NCBI RefSeq assembly: GCF_002831585.1
Contig: NZ_CP025113.1
Location: forward strand, 5,347,001-5,411,000
DNA: 64,000 nt
Reading direction: 5' to 3'
From: Bradyrhizobium sp. SK17
GTDB taxonomy: Bacteria > Pseudomonadota > Alphaproteobacteria > Rhizobiales > Xanthobacteraceae
Within the stretch, counting starts at the first letter, position 1. Every line of letters begins with the position of its first letter. A program made the position numbers and the translations under genes. This document shows positions 14,407 to 22,487 of the stretch, piece by piece. The notes below the pieces were generated by a model that had not been told where the DNA came from, did no database searches, and saw nothing but the letters and a program-made list of their open reading frames with translations.

Positions 14407-15243
14407 CTAGGCGCGTCCCATCAAAATAACTTCGTAATCACCGATTGGTCGCATGTCGTAGATATCAAAACCCAATACGAACATTCCTGCGTTCCGGGTC
14501 GACGATGGTTGCGGAACGAGCGGAGTAGCGGTCGCGACAATTTCGAGCTTGCCTGGGCGAGACCATGCTTGCTGAATCGATCCTCCGACGCTTGGGATCG
14601 CCTGTTGGCCAATTACGCTTTGCAGTGCTCTTATCGGCGCATCTGCATAGATGATGCCATGCAAATCCGTTTCGGCAGCGGCGCTCGAACGAATTTGGTC
14701 AATCTCTTTCCGCAGAATCTCTGGCTTGTTTCCAATGATTAAGACGACTTCGTTGTTAAGGACATGTTTTTCGAGTTCCAACTCGATCCTCGACCCGTCA
14801 GGACGGAAACGAATTTCAAATGCAAGCGCTTGTCCGGTCCGAGGACAAAAGCCAAAAAGGATTGCGCTAAAGGCGGAGCCGGTTCTCTGTCCGATTTCCC
14901 TCACGTAAGCCTGCGAAATGTCGGAAATCGCATTTGCTACCTCATCCATCGTTGGGGGTGGGGTGCTTCGAAGTCCTCCTAGATTACTGCAGACGATGTT
15001 GGCGAATGCATGCGTCGAAAGGGCAGCGAGCGTCGAGCCAGCAAAGGCGAACCCAAATTCGTAGCGGAACGTCTCGTGATTAAATGGGCCGCCGTGAGGG
15101 CCGGGCTGCCGGCAAACCATCGTGATCGGGAGAATCTTGGGACCGTGATCGGTGTAAACATTGCCTAGACTTTCGCCGATTCTCGTATCGGCGATCGCGT
15201 GGATTCGATCAGGTTCGAATAGCCAAACGGCAACCAGTGTCAT
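14407..15243 (-). CDS. Proteasome-like Ntn hydrolase, element cargo
   Basis: This 278-residue protein begins M-TLVAVWLFEPDRIHAIADTR. After Met removal, Thr1 would be N-terminal, Asp18 lies in IADTR and Lys35 in GPKILPI. This closely mirrors the Thr1-Asp17-Lys33 catalytic set of HslV and 20S beta subunits. FAFAGSTLAALSTHAF and GSAFSAILFGF match later strand/helix elements of the fold. No partner ATPase or second subunit is visible. It is the last gene before the attachment site, where satellites and prophages carry accessory or defence genes. The fold is well supported; proteolytic activity is inferred. Confidence 0.65.
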   Translation of the reverse strand: MTLVAVWLFEPDRIHAIADTRIGESLGNVYTDHGPKILPITMVCRQPGPHGGPFNHETFRYEFGFAFAGSTLAALSTHAFANIVCSNLGGLRSTPPPTMDEVANAISDISQAYVREIGQRTGSAFSAILFGFCPRTGQALAFEIRFRPDGSRIELELEKHVLNNEVVLIIGNKPEILRKEIDQIRSSAAAETDLHGIIYADAPIRALQSVIGQQAIPSVGGSIQQAWSRPGKLEIVATATPLVPQPSSTRNAGMFVLGFDIYDMRPIGDYEVILMGRA

Positions 15244-15415
15244 CGTTCTTCAGATTTAGGTGCTCGGTGAGCCCTTCTTAGCTCTTTTGGCACCCGGAAT
15301 GGCACCCAACAAGACGGAACGGGTAGGGACGGAGCGGGACGGGTAAGGTGATCGCGGACCGGAAACCCCAACGAAATGGGATGGTTGGGTACAGCCCGGT
15401 ACGGCCGGAATAACA
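15244..15415. other. Right end of the element, no gene seen
   Basis: No coding frame is credible here. TGGCACCC occurs twice close together, and related words GACGGAACGGGTA and GACGGGTA repeat at about 15315-15345. Short direct repeats next to an attachment core are what integrase arm sites look like, so this may be the attP-derived arm. From 15455 to 15621, on the chromosome side, I also see no gene. Confidence 0.4.
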
Positions 15416-15454
15416 TTTCAAGACCGGTGCCTTAAACCACTCGGCCACCCTTCC
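15416..15454 (-). pseudogene. 5' half of tRNA-Ser(UGA) marking the right attachment site (attR)
   Basis: Read on the minus strand from 15454, this gives the acceptor strand GGAAGGG, then TG, a D-arm with GCCGAGTGGTTTAAGGC, the anticodon-stem strand CCGGT and the loop CTTGAAA with anticodon UGA. The sequence then leaves the tRNA: no 3' anticodon stem, variable arm, T-arm or acceptor follows, and element DNA begins. Chromosome lies on the 5' side. The intact tRNA is expected at the left junction, outside the window. Confidence 0.8.
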
Positions 15455-15621
15455 GTCTGTGCAGGATCAGGCCCTTAGCGTAGGGCGGCGCCGAACGCAA
15501 CGCGAACTTGATGACGGCGCCACGTCCAGCGTCCGTTGATCGGCCCGTCAGCGGCCGGCGTGGACTGAACTTCGACGCATGCGCGCAACGTCGTTGACCG
15601 CGACCGCCAACGCCGGCCATC

Positions 15622-16062
15622 ATGACCGGCATGAAGCGTGTCCTCTTTCTCTGCACCGGAAATTACTACCGAAGCCGCTACGCGGAAGAACTGTTCAATC
15701 ACCTTGCGCACAACGAAGAGCTGCCGTGGCGTGCCTTCTCCAGAGGTGCGGCCGAACGCGGATCGCCGGACAATGTCGGACCGATGTCGCACTTTGCGGC
15801 CGATCGGCTCCGCGCAAGCGGCATCGTTCCGGAGGGTGCGACGCGCTATCCGCAACCATGCGTATTGGCCGACTTCGACGACGCCGACCTCGTAATCGCG
15901 CTCAAGGAGGCCGAGCATCGCCCGCTCGTCGAGCGCCGGTTCCCCGAGGCTGCCGGCAGGGTGACCTATTGGCATGTGCACGACATCGACGTGGCCGATC
16001 CCGCGGTGGCGCTACCGGTGATCGACGGCCTCGTCCGCGAACTGGTTACAGCACTCAGGTAA
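15622..16062 (+). CDS. Low-molecular-weight protein-tyrosine-phosphatase-like protein
   Basis: The 146-residue protein has the P-loop CTGNYYRS (Cys11 to Arg17, C-x5-R) near the N-terminus. The late VHDIDVADP supplies an Asp-Pro like the general acid loop of LMW phosphatases. The length is typical (about 145-160). MTGMKR gives two possible starts, 15622 or 15631, and neither has a clear ribosome binding site. It is cytoplasmic and hydrolyses phosphotyrosine or related phosphate esters. Its end overlaps the convergent Nudix gene by 8 bp. Confidence 0.8.
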   Translation: MTGMKRVLFLCTGNYYRSRYAEELFNHLAHNEELPWRAFSRGAAERGSPDNVGPMSHFAADRLRASGIVPEGATRYPQPCVLADFDDADLVIALKEAEHRPLVERRFPEAAGRVTYWHVHDIDVADPAVALPVIDGLVRELVTALR

Positions 16063-16489
16063 TCCGCTTCCGCTTCAGGAAGATCGCCAGCGCATACTGC
16101 GCCGGGCGCGCCAACCGGTCGCCGATAGGCTCGAGCTCGTCGACGGCGACGATCACGAGGCGGCCTTCCGTCACGGTCAACTGGTCGACCGGCACGTCGC
16201 GCACGAGGAACACCTCGCCGCGAAGCGTGCGGTTTGGCGTCAGGTGATCCGGTCCCGAATAACTCCCGATCAGCTCAAAGCGTTCGGGCGGCAGATAATG
16301 CCCGATCTCCTCATGGACTTCGCGCACCACGCATTCCAGGAAGGTCTCGGTGCCTTCTCGCCGGCCACCGAACAGGCTGATCTTGCCCGCATCGGAGACA
16401 TGCGGAAGGTCGTCACGCAGCTGCATGAGCAGCCGGCCATCCGAACTGACGAGCAGGGCAGATGCTCCCTCCCTGACATTGCTGGTCAT
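16055..16489 (-). CDS. Nudix hydrolase
   Basis: The 144-residue protein has the Nudix box GRREGTETFLECVVREVHEE followed by IG, matching G-x5-E-x7-R-E-U-x-E-E-x-G-U. Glu residues of REVHEE bind the metal. An upstream strand (ALLVSSDGRLLMQLRDD) is the usual first beta strand of the fold. Nudix enzymes hydrolyse nucleoside diphosphate-linked substrates such as damaged nucleotides or nucleotide sugars. The substrate cannot be read from the sequence. It is a single-domain enzyme, convergent with the phosphatase gene. Confidence 0.9.
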   Translation of the reverse strand: MTSNVREGASALLVSSDGRLLMQLRDDLPHVSDAGKISLFGGRREGTETFLECVVREVHEEIGHYLPPERFELIGSYSGPDHLTPNRTLRGEVFLVRDVPVDQLTVTEGRLVIVAVDELEPIGDRLARPAQYALAIFLKRKRIT

Positions 16490-16524
16490 CCGCGAATCCT
16501 CCCCTGGGCGGGTGAACGTGCATC

Positions 16525-16608
16525 ATGGTCGAGCAGACCGGAAAGCGGCTGCCAAAGGATATGTCGGTGTGCGCCTGGGAGGAATTGATTGCCGGCTTCC
16601 CGGAGTGA
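16525..16608 (+). CDS. Possible small protein (27 aa)
   Basis: ATG 16525 opens a frame encoding MVEQTGKRLPKDMSVCAWEE and seven more residues, ending at TGA 16606-16608. A weak GGGCGGG lies about 14 nt upstream. The composition is protein-like but the frame is short and could be chance. No family is recognised. Confidence 0.3.
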   Translation: MVEQTGKRLPKDMSVCAWEELIAGFPE

Positions 16609-16696
16609 CTACCGAAGCCAGTTCGGCCAGCGAGTGGCAAAGGGAGAGATATATCGGCCGGATGGGCGCCCAAACGACGCCCAGGCCATCAAATGC

Positions 16697-16795
16697 TCAG
16701 CCGAAGGCGAACGCCAGCAGGCTGGAACACAGCAGCACGAGGCTCGCTGCAGTCAGGGTCAGAAATCCGTCGGAGACCAAATCGTGATTACGCAT
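16697..16795 (-). CDS. Single-helix small membrane protein (32 aa)
   Basis: ATG 16795-16793 is preceded by AGGTG and runs to TGA at 16697. The product is MRNHDLVSDGFLTLTAASLV followed by LLCSSLLAFAFG: a short polar N-terminus and one transmembrane helix. It resembles the many tiny membrane proteins of rhizobia that annotation often skips. It stands alone on the minus strand about 100 bp from a second such gene. Its function is unknown. Confidence 0.5.
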   Translation of the reverse strand: MRNHDLVSDGFLTLTAASLVLLCSSLLAFAFG

Positions 16796-16896
16796 GATAC
16801 ACCTGCCTTGACCCGATGCTCATCCGAATTGATTAAAGCTTTCCGAACACTCACTCCTGGAAAGAGGTGACGCGTCTTTCCGCCTTCAGCGGACCG

Positions 16897-16986
16897 TCAG
16901 GCCCGGTACCGATAGCCTTCCACAGCATGCGCCAGGAAGATCGCCGCACTCACCAGGCCCATCACCGCTGTAACCGTCTCGATCAT
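16897..16986 (-). CDS. Single-helix small membrane protein (29 aa)
   Basis: ATG 16986-16984 follows AAGGAAG, and the frame ends at TGA 16899-16897. The product, MIETVTAVMGLVSAAIFLAH then AVEGYRYRA, is one membrane helix with a basic C-terminus. I believe near-identical 29-30-residue proteins occur in related Bradyrhizobium genomes, but I cannot confirm this here. The strong ribosome binding site supports expression. Its function is unknown. Confidence 0.6.
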   Translation of the reverse strand: MIETVTAVMGLVSAAIFLAHAVEGYRYRA

Positions 16987-17338
16987 CGCAAACTTCCTTT
17001 GCGCCCCACGCGGAAGAGAAAACGATTGCAGCCTTGCACAGTCAAAAAGATTCAATTGTTGGAATCGCAGATGCGCCCGGACTGATGATTTGCTGCAACA
17101 GTCTGTCTGATCGCGGGACAGGCGCGGGGATATTGTGCGGTCCGAGCTCCGTAGAACAACGGAGGAGGCGCAACAGCCGGTTTACCAAAGCGCCATAGCC
17201 TTAAGGCTCTCCCCATTTCCGCCGTCTTCCGGTTGCGATATCGTCACGCTCTGGTGCGGAAGGTGGGCCGCGCAGTGACGGGAAAGACCCCGACGCCTCG
17301 AAGCAGGTGCGGGTCCGACAGAATGGTACTTGGGGCAT
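16987..17338. other. Intergenic region upstream of rlpA
   Basis: I see no gene here. A small inverted repeat, CTCCGT (17147-17152) with ACGGAG (17159-17164), lies in the middle, and the interval should hold the rlpA promoter. No clear -35/-10 pair stands out. Confidence 0.4.
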
Positions 17339-18271
17339 ATGGGGATTAGACGGCCAGATTCGATGATCCGGACGGCGCGCGGCGCCGTTGCGGTGGCGAC
17401 GTGCCTCGTCCTCGCCAATTGCGCCTCCTCGAACAAGTTCGCCAGCCGTGTCGATCCGAAATACGGCGTATCGTCGAGCCCGCGCGTCGTGGCGCTCGGT
17501 GACCCCGTGCCGAAGGGCGGCGGCACCTATCGGATCGGCAAGCCCTATGTCGTTGCCGGCCGGACCTATGTGCCGGAGGAGAACGAGAACTATCGCGCCG
17601 AGGGCATGGCATCCTGGTATGGCGACGATTTCCATGGCCGCCTGACCGCCAATGGCGAGGTGTTCGACATGGGATCGCTCACGGCGGCCCATCCGACCCT
17701 GCCGATGCCGAGCTACGCGCGCGTCACCAATCTGAGCAATGGCCGCTCGCTCATCGTTCGCGTCAACGATCGTGGCCCGTACCACGGCAATCGCCTCATC
17801 GATGTCTCGAACAAAGCTGCCGAACTGCTTGATTTCAAAGGCAATGGTGTCGCTCGCGTCCGCGTCGAATATGTCGGCCGGGCGCCGCTCGAGGGCTCCG
17901 ACGACCGCCAGCTGATGGCGACCCTGCGCACCGGCACCCCGGCGCCATCGCCATCGATGGTGCGGGTCGCCTCGGCGCGGCCGTTCGTACCGGAGATGTC
18001 GTCGTCATCGGGCCGGGTCCGCGGCGATGTTCCGCTGCCGGAAGGTCGGCCTTACAGCCTCGGCAACACCCAGGCCGACTACGCCTCGGTCAGCGCCACC
18101 TCGGAAATGTCGGCCTCGAGCCGGTCGCACCGTCGCGCGCAGAACAATCCGCGCGAGGTGTCCTACGAGAGTGATGCGCGTTACGCAGCAAGCCCGAGCC
18201 CGGCAACCGCCTATGTCCCGATCGATGCGCGCGGGCCGGCCGAAGTCCTGAGCGGGCGCGGGCTCTACTAG
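17339..18271 (+). CDS. rlpA: RlpA-family lipoprotein, septal-ring lytic transglycosylase type
   Basis: The 310-residue protein has a lipoprotein signal with lipobox LANC (Cys28). A double-psi beta-barrel RlpA domain follows: GMASWYGDDFHGRLTANGEV, then TAAHPTLPMPSYARVTNL and VRVNDRGPYHGNRLIDVS. The catalytic-type Asp of VNDRGP is present. The C-terminal 100 residues are low complexity (Ser/Pro/Arg) and there is no SPOR domain. ATG 17339 is preceded by GGGG; ATG 17363 is the alternative. The protein sits in the outer membrane or periplasm and cleaves naked glycan strands at the septum. It lies upstream of dacC, another peptidoglycan enzyme. Confidence 0.85.
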   Translation: MGIRRPDSMIRTARGAVAVATCLVLANCASSNKFASRVDPKYGVSSSPRVVALGDPVPKGGGTYRIGKPYVVAGRTYVPEENENYRAEGMASWYGDDFHGRLTANGEVFDMGSLTAAHPTLPMPSYARVTNLSNGRSLIVRVNDRGPYHGNRLIDVSNKAAELLDFKGNGVARVRVEYVGRAPLEGSDDRQLMATLRTGTPAPSPSMVRVASARPFVPEMSSSSGRVRGDVPLPEGRPYSLGNTQADYASVSATSEMSASSRSHRRAQNNPREVSYESDARYAASPSPATAYVPIDARGPAEVLSGRGLY

Positions 18272-18304
18272 ATCAAACCGTTCCGAATCAGGTCCTTGGC
18301 CTGA

Positions 18305-19240
18305 TCATTTCAGAAACGCGATCAGCGCCGCATTGACCTCGTCGGGGCGTTCCTGCTGGATCCAATGGCCGGCGCCCTCGATGATCAGCTTCTGCCGCAG
18401 GTTCGGCAGCACGCGGTCCATGTCCGCGACCCGCTTGGCGCCGATCAGCCCGGTGATCACCGAATCGTTCGAGCCGGCGATGAACAGCGAGGGCTGATGG
18501 ATCCGTGCGTCCTGCCAGGGCGCAGTGAGGTCCCAGTTGCGGTCGAGATTGCGATACCAGTTCAGCCCGCCACGGAAGCCGGACTGCCGGTAGCCCTCGG
18601 CGAATTCGGCGATGTCTGCCTCGGTGATCCAGGCCGGCAGCGGCATTCCACTCGGCAGCTTGCCGAGGAAGCCCTTGGCCTCGTCGACGAACATCGAGCT
18701 CGGATCGGAGACGCCGCGCCCGAGCACCAGCCGCATGGTGTGGGCGATGTCGCGCTCGAACTCGGCTTCGGCCACGCCCGGCGGTTGGAAGTATTGCCAG
18801 TAGAAATTGGTGATGCCGCTCTCGCGCAGGGTTTCCAGCGGACGCCCACGGCCGCGGAACGGCGGCGGTACGCTGAGGCCTGCGACCTTTGTGAAAATAT
18901 CCGGGCGAAACAGCGCCGCGTGCCAGGCCACCGGCGCGCCCCAGTCATGGCCGACGATGACAGCCTGCTTCTCGCCGAGCGCAGCCACCAGCGCGACCAT
19001 GTCGCCGACCGTATCGAAGATCGTGTAGGCGCCGACATCGGCCGGCGCGCTGGTCCGGCCGAAGCCGCGCATGTCGGGAGCGGCGACCCGGAAACCGGCC
19101 GCGGCGAGGGCTGCGATCTGGTGCCGCCATGAATAGGACAGTTCCGGCCAGCCATGGCAGAGCACGACCAATGGGCCTTGCCCGGCCTCGCGCACGAACA
19201 TGTCGATGCCGTTGGCGGAGATGGTGCGGGTGGTGGACAT
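18305..19240 (-). CDS. Alpha/beta hydrolase, epoxide-hydrolase-like
   Basis: This 311-residue protein has the oxyanion motif HGWPE, the nucleophile elbow GHDWGA (Asp nucleophile), FYWQYF in the cap, an acid Asp in AGSNDS and the catalytic His in GAGHWIQQERP. This is the soluble epoxide hydrolase/haloalkane dehalogenase branch. Start 19240 (MSTTRTISANGIDMFVREAG) gives the usual length; upstream frames are non-homologous. It opens epoxides to diols, but the true substrate is unknown. It stands alone between rlpA and dacC on the opposite strand. Confidence 0.85.
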   Translation of the reverse strand: MSTTRTISANGIDMFVREAGQGPLVVLCHGWPELSYSWRHQIAALAAAGFRVAAPDMRGFGRTSAPADVGAYTIFDTVGDMVALVAALGEKQAVIVGHDWGAPVAWHAALFRPDIFTKVAGLSVPPPFRGRGRPLETLRESGITNFYWQYFQPPGVAEAEFERDIAHTMRLVLGRGVSDPSSMFVDEAKGFLGKLPSGMPLPAWITEADIAEFAEGYRQSGFRGGLNWYRNLDRNWDLTAPWQDARIHQPSLFIAGSNDSVITGLIGAKRVADMDRVLPNLRQKLIIEGAGHWIQQERPDEVNAALIAFLK

Positions 19241-19400
19241 CGCGTTTCCGCCTTGTTTGCCGGTACTGCTGTCGTGAGCCGGTTCCAACGATACGGACAT
19301 TCAATGCGGGCGGCAATCCGGCTAGCCATGTATGACGCAGAAACCTCAGTTGTTTGCGGTACTTCCACCTGTTAGAACGCAGCGTTTCAGGACATCGCCG

Positions 19401-20660
19401 ATGGCAGCCCAGACCGCAGTTCCCAGCACGTTGTCAGCTCGCGCCGGGCGATGCTGGCGTAGCCTGATCGCGGCCGCGATCGCGCTGGGCATCGGCTGCG
19501 GCGGGGCGGTCTATGCCGCCAACAACAGTGTGCAGGGCGCCAAGAAGGAAGACGCCGGATTCGATGGCGACGCGCCGACCGCGATCCTGGTCGAGGCCTC
19601 CAGCGGCAGCGTGCTGTTCGAGAAGAACGCCGACGAGCTGCGCGCGCCCTCCAGCATGATGAAGCTGATGACCGCGGAGGTGGTGTTCGACGCCATCAAG
19701 AAGGGCGACATCAAGCTCACCGACGAGTACCGGATCAGCGAGAACGCCTGGCGGCGGGGCGGCGCGCCGTCCGGGACCTCGACGATGTTCGCCGCGATCA
19801 ACAGCAAGGTCTCGGTCGACGACCTCCTGCATGGCGCGATCATCCCGAGCGGCAACGACGCCTGCATCGCGCTCGCCGAGGGGATCGCCGGCAACGAGCA
19901 TACGTTCGCGACCGATTTCATGACCAAGCGCGCCCGCGAGCTCGGCATGACCAAGTCGACCTTCGGCAATTCCAACGGGCTGCCGGACCCGACCAACAAG
20001 ATGACGGTGCGGGAACTCGCGATGCTGGCGCGCCACATCATCCAGGCCTACCCCGACCAGTACAAGCTGTTCGGCGAGAAGGAATTCACCTGGAACAAGA
20101 TCCGCCAGCAGAATCGCAATCCGCTGCTGAACGCTCTGCCCGGTGCCGACGGCCTGAAGACCGGCTACACCAAGGAAGGCGGCTACGGCATGGTCGGCTC
20201 GGCCGTGCAGAACGACACGCGGCTGATCGTCGTCGTCAATGGCCTCGAGGACTCCGAAGACCGCGCGACCGAGGCGAAGAAGATGCTGGAATGGGGGTTC
20301 CGCAGCTTCGAGACCCGGGTCCTGATCGCGGCCAATCAGCCGGTCGGCTATGCCCGGGTGTTCGGCGGCGAGAGCCGCTCGGTCAAGCTCGTCAGCCCCG
20401 ATCCGATCAAGGTGATGGTTGCAAAGAACGGCAACGACAAGCTGCTGGCGCGCGTCATCTATAACGGCCCGGTCAAGGCGCCGATCACTGCCGGCCAGCA
20501 GATCGGCGTGGTGCGGGTGTGGCGCGGCGCCAATGTCGCGATGGAGACGCCGGTCTATGCGGCCGACGCGGTCGGCACGGGATCGACGGTGCGTCGTGCG
20601 CTCGACGGCGCCCAGGAGCTCGTCATCGGCATGTTCCGCGCAGGGGTCGAGAAGCTCTGA
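19401..20660 (+). CDS. dacC: D-alanyl-D-alanine carboxypeptidase (S11 family)
   Basis: This 419-residue penicillin-binding protein has an N-terminal signal segment (SLIAAAIALGIGCGGAVYAA) and all three active-site motifs: S-x-x-K in SSMMK (Ser85 to Lys88), S-x-N in PSGND and K-T-G in GLKTGYTKEGG. A C-terminal PBP5-like domain follows. ATG 19401 with CAGGACA upstream is preferred over 19332, which would place 23 extra residues before the signal. It trims the terminal D-Ala of peptidoglycan pentapeptides in the periplasm. It lies 1 nt before tmk, heading a conserved alphaproteobacterial gene run. Confidence 0.9.
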   Translation: MAAQTAVPSTLSARAGRCWRSLIAAAIALGIGCGGAVYAANNSVQGAKKEDAGFDGDAPTAILVEASSGSVLFEKNADELRAPSSMMKLMTAEVVFDAIKKGDIKLTDEYRISENAWRRGGAPSGTSTMFAAINSKVSVDDLLHGAIIPSGNDACIALAEGIAGNEHTFATDFMTKRARELGMTKSTFGNSNGLPDPTNKMTVRELAMLARHIIQAYPDQYKLFGEKEFTWNKIRQQNRNPLLNALPGADGLKTGYTKEGGYGMVGSAVQNDTRLIVVVNGLEDSEDRATEAKKMLEWGFRSFETRVLIAANQPVGYARVFGGESRSVKLVSPDPIKVMVAKNGNDKLLARVIYNGPVKAPITAGQQIGVVRVWRGANVAMETPVYAADAVGTGSTVRRALDGAQELVIGMFRAGVEKL

Positions 20661-20661
20661 C

Positions 20662-21348
20662 ATGGCGGAAGCAGCACTCCAACGGCCGAGCTTGCGCGGT
20701 CGCTTCATCACCTTTGAAGGCGGCGAGGGCTCGGGAAAATCGACCCAGATCCGCAAGCTCGCCGAACGGCTCGACGTCGCCAAGCTGCGCGCGATCGTGA
20801 CCCGCGAGCCCGGCGGCTCGCCGGGCGCGGAGATCATCCGCCACCTCGTGCTGTCGGGCATGGGCAAACTGCTCGGGCCGGAGGCCGAGACGCTGTTGTT
20901 TGCCGCCGCCCGCGACGACCATGTCCGCACCGTGATCCTGCCGGCACTCAACCAGGGCATCTGGGTGCTGTGCGATCGTTTCTTCGATTCCACGCGCGCC
21001 TATCAGGGACAGCTCGGGCAGGTGTCGGCTGGCCTCGTCAACGCGATGCAGCGCGTCACCATCGGCGATCTCAAGCCCGATTTGACCTTCATTCTCGATG
21101 TGCCGGTCGAGGTCGGACTGCAACGCGCGGCGCTGCGCCGCGGCAACGCCACGGCGGATCGCTTCGAGGCGGAGGGCGTCAAGTTTCATCAGGATTTGCG
21201 CGATGCCTACCGCCAGATTGCGGCTGAAGACCCGGAGCGCTGCGTGCTGATCGACGCGACGGCCGATCCCGACACGGTGGCCGCCACGATCTGGTCCTCG
21301 CTGCGCGAGCACCTCCGGGCCACATTCACGGCGGCCGGTCCCGCATGA
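20662..21348 (+). CDS. tmk: Thymidylate kinase
   Basis: The 228-residue enzyme has the P-loop GGEGSGKS near residue 20, TREPGGS, CDRFFDSTRAYQG (the DR motif) and a LID region with ALRRGNATADRFE. This is standard bacterial Tmk. It phosphorylates dTMP to dTDP for DNA synthesis. ATG 20662 starts 1 nt after the dacC stop and the stop overlaps holB as ATGA, so the three are likely co-transcribed. It is normal in length and motifs. Confidence 0.95.
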   Translation: MAEAALQRPSLRGRFITFEGGEGSGKSTQIRKLAERLDVAKLRAIVTREPGGSPGAEIIRHLVLSGMGKLLGPEAETLLFAAARDDHVRTVILPALNQGIWVLCDRFFDSTRAYQGQLGQVSAGLVNAMQRVTIGDLKPDLTFILDVPVEVGLQRAALRRGNATADRFEAEGVKFHQDLRDAYRQIAAEDPERCVLIDATADPDTVAATIWSSLREHLRATFTAAGPA

Positions 21349-22385
21349 GCGCGCGCAAGGTCGAACAGGAGAGCCCGGCGCGCCATCCGCGCGAAACGCC
21401 CGATCTGTTCGGGCATCGCGAGGCGGAGAGCGCCTTGCTCGATGCCTATCGCAGCGGCCGGATTCCGCACGCCTGGCTGATCGGCGGCGCGCAGGGCATC
21501 GGCAAAGCGACGCTCGCCTATCGGATGGCGCGGTTCGTGCTGGCGTTCCGCAATCCGAAATCGTCACAGGTCCAGCAGGCGCCGACGTTGCGGGTCGATC
21601 CGTCCGACCCGGTGGCACGGCAGGTCGCAGCCGGCGCGCATGGCGGGCTGCTGGTGCTGGAGCGCGGCCTCAACGACCGTGGCGTGATGCGGACCGTGAT
21701 CACCGTCGACGAGACGCGGGAGACGATCTCGTTTTTCGGCTCCACCGCCGCGGTCGACGGCTGGCGGGTCTGCATCGTCGACACTGTCGACGAACTCAAT
21801 CCCAACGCCGCGAATGCGCTGCTGAAGATCCTCGAGGAGCCGCCGCAGCAGTCGCTGTTCCTGCTGGTCAGCCACGCGCCGTCGCGGGTGCTGCCGACCA
21901 TCCTGTCCCGTTGCCGTAAATTGTTGCTGCGGCCGCTGGAAACGGATGATGTCGTGCGTGCGGCCGCAGCCGCAACCGACGTGGCCTCTGACGATCCCGC
22001 GCTGGTGGAGGCGGCTATGGCCTCCGAAGGCAGCGTGGGGAGGGCACTGTCGCTGCTCGGCGGCGACGCGCTGAAGCTGCAGCAACGCACGGCCTCGCTG
22101 CTCGCGACGCTGCCGAACGTCGATCCGCGCGAGTTGCATGCGCTGGGCGATGTGCTCGGCAGCAGCGACCGCGTCGCGCTCGCCGCTTTCATCGACGGCA
22201 TCGATCGCTGGATGAGCGAGCGCATGCGCAGCGGCGACGCCAATGCCAACCTGCCGCGCCTTGCACGGCTGGCGGAGGTATGGGAAAAGATCGTCCGCGC
22301 CGCGCGCGACACCGAGGCCTACAATCTGGAGCGCAAGCCGCTGGTTTTCTCGGTGTTTTCGATGCTTGCGGATGCGACCCGATAG
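21345..22385 (+). CDS. holB: DNA polymerase III subunit delta'
   Basis: This 346-residue AAA+ clamp-loader subunit begins with DLFGHREAESALLDAYRSGR, then PHAWLIGGAQGIGKATLAYR (P-loop-like). It also has VDTVDELNPNAANALLKILE EPP and the sensor region PSRVLPTILSRCRKL, where S-R-C replaces the arginine-finger segment as in the delta' family. No zinc-binding cysteine cluster is evident. It works in the replisome clamp loader. The tmk-holB overlap is a widely conserved arrangement. Confidence 0.9.
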   Translation: MSARKVEQESPARHPRETPDLFGHREAESALLDAYRSGRIPHAWLIGGAQGIGKATLAYRMARFVLAFRNPKSSQVQQAPTLRVDPSDPVARQVAAGAHGGLLVLERGLNDRGVMRTVITVDETRETISFFGSTAAVDGWRVCIVDTVDELNPNAANALLKILEEPPQQSLFLLVSHAPSRVLPTILSRCRKLLLRPLETDDVVRAAAAATDVASDDPALVEAAMASEGSVGRALSLLGGDALKLQQRTASLLATLPNVDPRELHALGDVLGSSDRVALAAFIDGIDRWMSERMRSGDANANLPRLARLAEVWEKIVRAARDTEAYNLERKPLVFSVFSMLADATR

Positions 22386-22487
22386 ACGCCAGATCTGAAA
22401 AGACATTCGTCTGAAAGCAAATCTGTCTGAACAACCTGCCTGACCAAACTCCCGACAATCTCGTTTCGATCTGCAAAGGATTCCGTG

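Larger units (their letters stand above)
1..15454. mobile_element. Integrated phage-like/satellite-like element (right part, left end outside window)
   Basis: The interval starts inside a tyrosine integrase and ends at a split tRNA-Ser gene, which serves as the right attachment site. It holds a VapE-type replication gene, a tape measure, tail genes and several small HTH or ribbon-helix-helix regulators. Base composition looks lower in GC than the chromosome to the right. I see no large terminase, portal, head protease, capsid or lysis gene. The element is therefore either a degraded prophage or a compact tail-carrying satellite. The left attachment site is outside the window, so the true size is unknown. 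Confidence 0.85.

Noticed and set aside
15380..15454. Complete tRNA-Ser gene
   Set aside because: Only the 5' half through the anticodon loop is present. The sequence after the loop cannot pair with the CCGGT stem in tRNA register and lacks the T-arm and acceptor.
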